Shown in pieces: positions 60,270 through 64,000 of a stretch of DNA of 64,000 nucleotides. Position numbers and translations under genes: made by a program. The notes under the pieces were generated by a model. It had not been told where the DNA came from and searched no databases. It worked only from the letters and a program-made list of their open reading frames with translations. The DNA lies in assembly GCF_043195125.1 (NCBI RefSeq), contig NZ_JBAFWR010000005.1, one strand, 5' to 3'. The stretch is from NCEH01 sp043195125 (GTDB taxonomy: Bacteria; Pseudomonadota; Alphaproteobacteria; Rhizobiales; Xanthobacteraceae). The stretch's first letter is position 1, and the number at the start of each line of letters is the position of its first letter.

Positions 60270-61109
60270 CTAGCCCTCCGGTGCCCATACGCGGTAGAGG
60301 GCGCGCGCCAAGCTGTCCAGCGCGAAGCCAAGAATGCCGATGAGCAGCACGGTAGCCATCAGTTCGGAATAAGCGAGGCGGTCGCGCGTATCGAGAATGA
60401 AATAGCCGAGCCCCGCCGACACACCGAGCATCTCGCAGGGCACCAGCACGATCCACAAGATGCCGATGGCGAGCCGCACGCCCGTCAGCACATGGCCGAG
60501 CACGCCCGGCACCACCACGCGCCACAAGGTCTCCAGCGGCGTCGCCGCAAGGCTGCGGGAGAGCTGAAGCCAACGGGGATCGAGTGCCCGCACGCCGGCC
60601 GCCGTGTTCAGCAGGATCGGCCAGACCGCGGCGAAGGTGAGCAGGAAATAGATTGGCTTGTCGCCCACCCCGAACACCATCACGGCGATCGGCATCCATG
60701 ACAGCGGCGAGATCATGCGCAGGAATTGAAAGGCCGGGCTGGTCGCCGCCTCCATCACCTGGAAGCTGCCGACCGCGAGGCCCAGCGGTACGCCGATCAG
60801 GAGCGCGAAGGCGAGGCCGATGAAGATGCGCTGCAGGCTCATCATCACATGCAACGGCAGATCGGAATGCAGCAGCAGATCGAACAGCGCCGGCACGGCG
60901 GTGAGCGGCGAGAAGCGGGCGAGAAAAGAGCCCTTCTGCGCCAACACGTCCGTGCCGATCCACCACAAGACGAACACCAGCGCCAGCCCGCCAAGACCGA
61001 GCGACAGGCGCGCGGCGAACGAGCCAACGCCCTTCGCCCGCACGCGCGCCGCCTGCGCCGTGACCGGCGCCGGAAGAGCGGAGGGGGAAATCTCAGGGTG
61101 GCTCGTCAT
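60270..61109 (-). CDS. ABC transporter permease (SsuC/TauC-like)
   Basis: A 279-residue inner membrane permease with about six helices. The EAA-type loop is in the region LQLSRSLAATPLETLWRVVVPGVLGHVLTGVRLAIGILWIVLVPCEMLG, typical of nitrate/sulfonate/taurine importers. It is 193 bp downstream of the binding-protein stop on the same strand. The plus-strand ligase ends 87 bp from it. With the ATPase and binding protein it completes one importer. Confidence 0.92.
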   Translation of the reverse strand: MTSHPEISPSALPAPVTAQAARVRAKGVGSFAARLSLGLGGLALVFVLWWIGTDVLAQKGSFLARFSPLTAVPALFDLLLHSDLPLHVMMSLQRIFIGLAFALLIGVPLGLAVGSFQVMEAATSPAFQFLRMISPLSWMPIAVMVFGVGDKPIYFLLTFAAVWPILLNTAAGVRALDPRWLQLSRSLAATPLETLWRVVVPGVLGHVLTGVRLAIGILWIVLVPCEMLGVSAGLGYFILDTRDRLAYSELMATVLLIGILGFALDSLARALYRVWAPEG

Positions 61110-61302
61110 GGGCGAAGTCTACTCAAGGAACAAGTCTTTGCCGTGAAGCTTCCGTTCGGCGGGAGCGCCGATTTCCCCTCGCCCTCTGCCCCGCAAGCGG
61201 AAGAGGACGCAGGAGGCGTGTGCGGAGCGGCAGGGTCCGCAGCCGACGGAGGAAAGCAGAAGAGCGTGCCCGAAAAGCGGAAAGCGGCGCGCCCGTCCTG
61301 CC
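61110..61302. other. 193-bp gap between binding-protein and permease genes
   Basis: No gene is seen. It is longer than other gaps in this operon and contains GAAAAGCGG-like words also found near parS (33855-33895). It might hold an internal promoter or an mRNA-processing site; nothing is certain. Confidence 0.4.
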
Positions 61303-62493
61303 TCACACCACGATCGTTTCCTGCCGCTCGAAGCTGTCCGGCACGCCGAAGGTCTTCAGCCCGCCAGATGCCAGAACCGCCTTCTTCACGAACCGGTCGT
61401 CCACCAGATCCTTGGCCGCGAAGGCCGGGTCCAGCGTGTCGAGGAAGGCATGGTCGCCCTCGATCAGCGTGCCCTTCAAGCGGCGCACCAGTTCCTCGGT
61501 GTAGCTAGCATAAGGATAGGGCTGGAAATCGATGCGGTTCTCTCGCCATTCCGGGTGGCGGATGGCGCCTGAGGCGATATAGGCCGCTTCGTCGCCCGGC
61601 GCGGGGGCCAGCACCTTGTTCAGCACAGCCTGGGTGTGCGGGGTATATTTGTTCGGCCCATCTTTGGAAAGCAGGAAGGCGGTCTCCGCGCGGTGCTCGC
61701 GGGTCCAAACCTGCGCCTTCACCATGGCGTTCACCACCTTCTGCGACCATTCGGGCCGCTCGTTCAGGTCGCGCTCATGCATGAACACGACGCAGCACGC
61801 ATGGTCCTTCCAAACATCGCCGGTGAACCGCAACACCTTGCCGATGCCCTGCACCTCGGCCGCCGCGTTGAACGGCTCGGCGACGATGTAGCCGGCGACC
61901 TGCTTGGTGGCGAGTGCCGGCACCATGTCGGACGGCGCCATGATGACGAGATTCACCTCATTGGCCTCGGGCGCGCCAGTGCGCTTGGTCACCGGCGTCA
62001 GGCCATTTTCCTTCAGCAGCGCCTGGAGGACCACGTTGTGGATCGAATACCAGAACGGGATGGCCACCGTCTTGCCGCCGAGATCCTTCACCGAATTGAT
62101 CTCGGGCAGCACCGTGAGGCCGGAGCCGGCCATGTGGTTCCATGCGACCACCTTGGCCGGCGCCTTGGAGCCGAAGCGCGCCCACACCGTGATGGGCGAG
62201 AGCAGGTGCACCACGTTCACCTGGCCGGAGATGAAGGCCTCCACGATCTGCGCCCAGGAGCGCAGCAGCACCGGCTTTTCCGCCTTGACGCCCTCGGCTT
62301 CGAAATAGCCGTTCGCGTGGGCCACCAGCAGCGGGGTGGCATCCGTGATCGGCAGATAGCCAATGCGCACGGGGGCGTCCGCTTCCTGGGCGCGCGCCTG
62401 ATAGGCGTTCAGAAGCGGCAGCGCGCCCGAGGCCGTGAGCAGCGCCGAGAGCTTCATGATGTCGCGACGGGAGAAGAAATCATGCGTGGGCAT
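61303..62493 (-). CDS. ABC transporter substrate-binding protein (SsuA/NMT1-like)
   Basis: A 396-residue periplasmic binding protein for a sulfonate-, nitrate- or similar anion. The N-terminus has a twin-arginine pattern (FSRRDIMKLSALLTASGA), so it may be exported folded. Conserved type II binding motifs: VRIGYLPITDATPLLVAHANGYFEAEGV and VIMAPSDMVPALATKQVAGYIVAEPFN. The ATG at 62493 is preferred over one 11 codons upstream. It overlaps the ATPase gene by 14 bp. Confidence 0.92.
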   Translation of the reverse strand: MPTHDFFSRRDIMKLSALLTASGALPLLNAYQARAQEADAPVRIGYLPITDATPLLVAHANGYFEAEGVKAEKPVLLRSWAQIVEAFISGQVNVVHLLSPITVWARFGSKAPAKVVAWNHMAGSGLTVLPEINSVKDLGGKTVAIPFWYSIHNVVLQALLKENGLTPVTKRTGAPEANEVNLVIMAPSDMVPALATKQVAGYIVAEPFNAAAEVQGIGKVLRFTGDVWKDHACCVVFMHERDLNERPEWSQKVVNAMVKAQVWTREHRAETAFLLSKDGPNKYTPHTQAVLNKVLAPAPGDEAAYIASGAIRHPEWRENRIDFQPYPYASYTEELVRRLKGTLIEGDHAFLDTLDPAFAAKDLVDDRFVKKAVLASGGLKTFGVPDSFERQETIVV

Positions 62494-63280
62494 GGCTGAC
62501 GTCCGTGTGCTGGCGGCGAACCGCATTGCGAAGAGTCGTGAGGATTTCGATGCGCAAGGTGCCGAGTTCCTCTACCGCATCATCGCGGGGGAACGGCAGG
62601 GACAGCGTCCATTGGCCGATCTGCCGCGCCGGCGCGCCGCCGAGCAGCACGATGCGGTCCGAGAGCAGCAAAGCTTCGTCGATGTCGTGGGTAATGAGGA
62701 TAGCGGCAGTGCCGGTGTCGACCACCACCTTGCGCAGCAGGATCTGCATCTCCGCGCGGGTCACTTCGTCGAGCGCGCCGAATGGCTCGTCGAGCAGCAG
62801 CACCTTGGGCTTGCGGGCGAGGCAGCGGGCGAGCGCCGCACGCTGCGCCATGCCGCCCGAGAGCGCGGCGGGATGCTGGCGGCGGGCATGGGAGAGCCCC
62901 ACTTCGGCAATGGCGTCGTCCACCCGCGCCTCCCTCTCGGCCCGGGACAATTGCGGCTGGTGCTTGAAATCGAGCCCGAAGGCGACGTTCTTCTCGAGCG
63001 TCAGCCAAGGCAGCAGGCTCGGGTCCTGGAACGCCACGGCGACGCGCGGATGCACGCCGCGCAGCGGCGCCTCGTCCATCAGGACGGTGCCGGAGGTGGG
63101 CACCTGGAGCCCGCCGAGCACACGCAGCAGGCTGGATTTGCCGACCCCGCTCGGGCCGAGGATGGTCACCACCTCGCCCGGCGCGAGCGAAAGATCGAAG
63201 CCCGACAGCACATTCTGCGCGGCGCCGGGATAGCGCAGCGCGATGCCGTATGCCTCGAGGACCGGCGCGGGATTGCTCAT
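62480..63280 (-). CDS. ABC transporter ATPase (SsuB/TauB-like)
   Basis: A 266-residue ABC ATPase. Walker A GPSGVGKS, signature LSGGMAQRAALARCLA, Walker B VLLLDEPFGALDEVTR, H-loop LITHDIDEALLLSDR, all intact. The family is the nitrate/sulfonate/taurine group. It overlaps the binding-protein gene by 14 bp and the acyl-CoA dehydrogenase-like gene by 4 bp. Confidence 0.93.
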   Translation of the reverse strand: MSNPAPVLEAYGIALRYPGAAQNVLSGFDLSLAPGEVVTILGPSGVGKSSLLRVLGGLQVPTSGTVLMDEAPLRGVHPRVAVAFQDPSLLPWLTLEKNVAFGLDFKHQPQLSRAEREARVDDAIAEVGLSHARRQHPAALSGGMAQRAALARCLARKPKVLLLDEPFGALDEVTRAEMQILLRKVVVDTGTAAILITHDIDEALLLSDRIVLLGGAPARQIGQWTLSLPFPRDDAVEELGTLRIEILTTLRNAVRRQHTDVSHAHA

Positions 63281-64000
63281 GCCGCCTGCCCGCTCCCAGC
63301 CGAAGCCTTCGCCGCATGGTCGGCAAGCGCTGCCTTGAGCTGCACGAGGCTCGGCGTGATGACCGGCAGGAAGGCGGATTCACGCCAGCGGCGGGCGAAA
63401 TCGCGGCCCGGCCCGGCAAGATAGGCGCGCCCGCCGGAAGCCTGCAGCTCCAACCCAATGGCGGCATCCGCCAGTTCCGCGAGGGCGATGCGGATCTTGA
63501 AGAGCGGTGCCGCCTTCTCGGCGAAGGCGCCGCTGGCAAGCCCTGCGAACAGGGCATTTTCCTGCGCATCGATGGCGCCCGAAAGCTCGGCGATGGGTCC
63601 GCTCAGCACATGGCGCCCGGCATCGGCGATATGGCCAGCGGCCTCGGTCAGCGCCCGCCGGGCAAGGCCGATGGACATGCCGATCTGCAGCCCGAGGAAA
63701 GCCGGGCGCACCTGCGGCAGCCAGGCGCGGGCGTCGGGGTGAAGAATGTCACCCTCGGTAATGGCGACGTTCGTCAGCGCCACCGCCGCGGTATTGGTGC
63801 CGCGCAGCGCGATCAGTTCAAGATCGGCGGAGCGCACCAGGCCCTGGGCATCCGACGCGAGGGTGGCAACGAACGGCGCACCGCCGTCGTCGGACGCAAC
63901 GGCAGCGGCCACATGAAATCCCTCGGGCCGCAGATTGGTAACCCAGGGCAGTTTGCCGTCGAGCGAAAATCCGGACCCGGCCACGCGGCCGTTCACCTGG
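63277..64000 (-). CDS. Acyl-CoA dehydrogenase-like flavoprotein (partial)
   Basis: The C-terminal part (at least 240 residues) of an acyl-CoA dehydrogenase-fold protein; the frame runs open off the right edge, so the N-terminus is not seen. Segments such as VAGSGFSLDGKLPWVTNL and TNVAITEGDILHPDARAWL belong to the middle beta domain, and ALAELADAAIGLELQASGGRAYLAG to the C-terminal helices. With a sulfonate-type importer downstream, it resembles flavin monooxygenases of the SfnB/DszC type used for organosulfur compounds. Exact reaction unknown. Confidence 0.85.
   Translation of the reverse strand, partial: QVNGRVAGSGFSLDGKLPWVTNLRPEGFHVAAAVASDDGGAPFVATLASDAQGLVRSADLELIALRGTNTAAVALTNVAITEGDILHPDARAWLPQVRPAFLGLQIGMSIGLARRALTEAAGHIADAGRHVLSGPIAELSGAIDAQENALFAGLASGAFAEKAAPLFKIRIALAELADAAIGLELQASGGRAYLAGPGRDFARRWRESAFLPVITPSLVQLKAALADHAAKASAGSGQAA

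Overview
The window is about 64 kb of high-GC, densely coded bacterial DNA with many 4-bp ATGA overlaps between genes. Gene content suggests an alphaproteobacterium, most likely of the Hyphomicrobiales (Xanthobacteraceae-like). Supporting signs are a SigF/NrsF-type sigma/anti-sigma pair, a DUF1109 protein, DUF427 and DUF1269 proteins, and a Mrp-like operon with an MbhD domain. The genus is inference. No rRNA, tRNA, CRISPR array, transposase or phage gene was seen, so this reads as chromosomal backbone with metabolic islands. A perfect 16-bp parS site at 33932-33947 suggests a replicon region served by ParB, probably not far from an origin.

Layout, left part: 1-7444 is a MoxR/DUF58/Bat (aerotolerance-type) operon. 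7482-10672 holds an orphan UgpB-like binding protein, an AraC regulator and a YXWGXW-repeat protein. 10895-14228 (minus) holds an MFS exporter, glutaminase and a DUF1269 protein. 14892-20449 is a seven-gene Mrp/Mbh-like cation antiporter operon. 20669-24861 is an RND efflux pair. 24929-30595 holds patatin phospholipase, GntP permease, a DUF900 lipoprotein hydrolase, a small membrane protein and an AI-2E family transporter. 30708-33225 is the acetoin branch (acetolactate synthase and decarboxylase), then DUF427, the parS site and an alpha/beta hydrolase.

Centre: 35708-45121 is a run of ten plus-strand genes. They are a PLP Cys/Met enzyme, DUF2064 protein, GT2, NAD epimerase, small EamA/SMR-like protein, methylthioribose kinase-like protein, PRC-barrel-like exported protein, cytochrome b, sulfite-oxidase-fold molybdoenzyme and a GT-C-like membrane protein. 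It faces a tetR-sigF-nrsF operon (46887-45093, minus). Two near-identical bipartite promoter-like elements (GTGTAACGAACC, 12 bp, CGAA) lie before the first gene and before the kinase. This makes the cluster a candidate regulon of the neighbouring ECF sigma factor, and it is the most interesting system in the window.

Right part: 47096-51988 (minus) is a branched-chain-type ABC importer with a fused LivM-LivG protein. 52579-53367 is an exported L,D-transpeptidase-like lipoprotein with altered active-site residues. 53473-60182 is a divergent acid-catabolism locus: GntR/FadR regulator plus AcuI-type reductase on one side, and binding protein, MFS, enoyl-CoA hydratase and acyl-CoA ligase on the other, around a FadR-like palindrome. 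60270-64000 (minus) is a sulfonate/taurine-type ABC importer behind an acyl-CoA-dehydrogenase-like flavoprotein, probably for organosulfur use; the last gene runs off the window.
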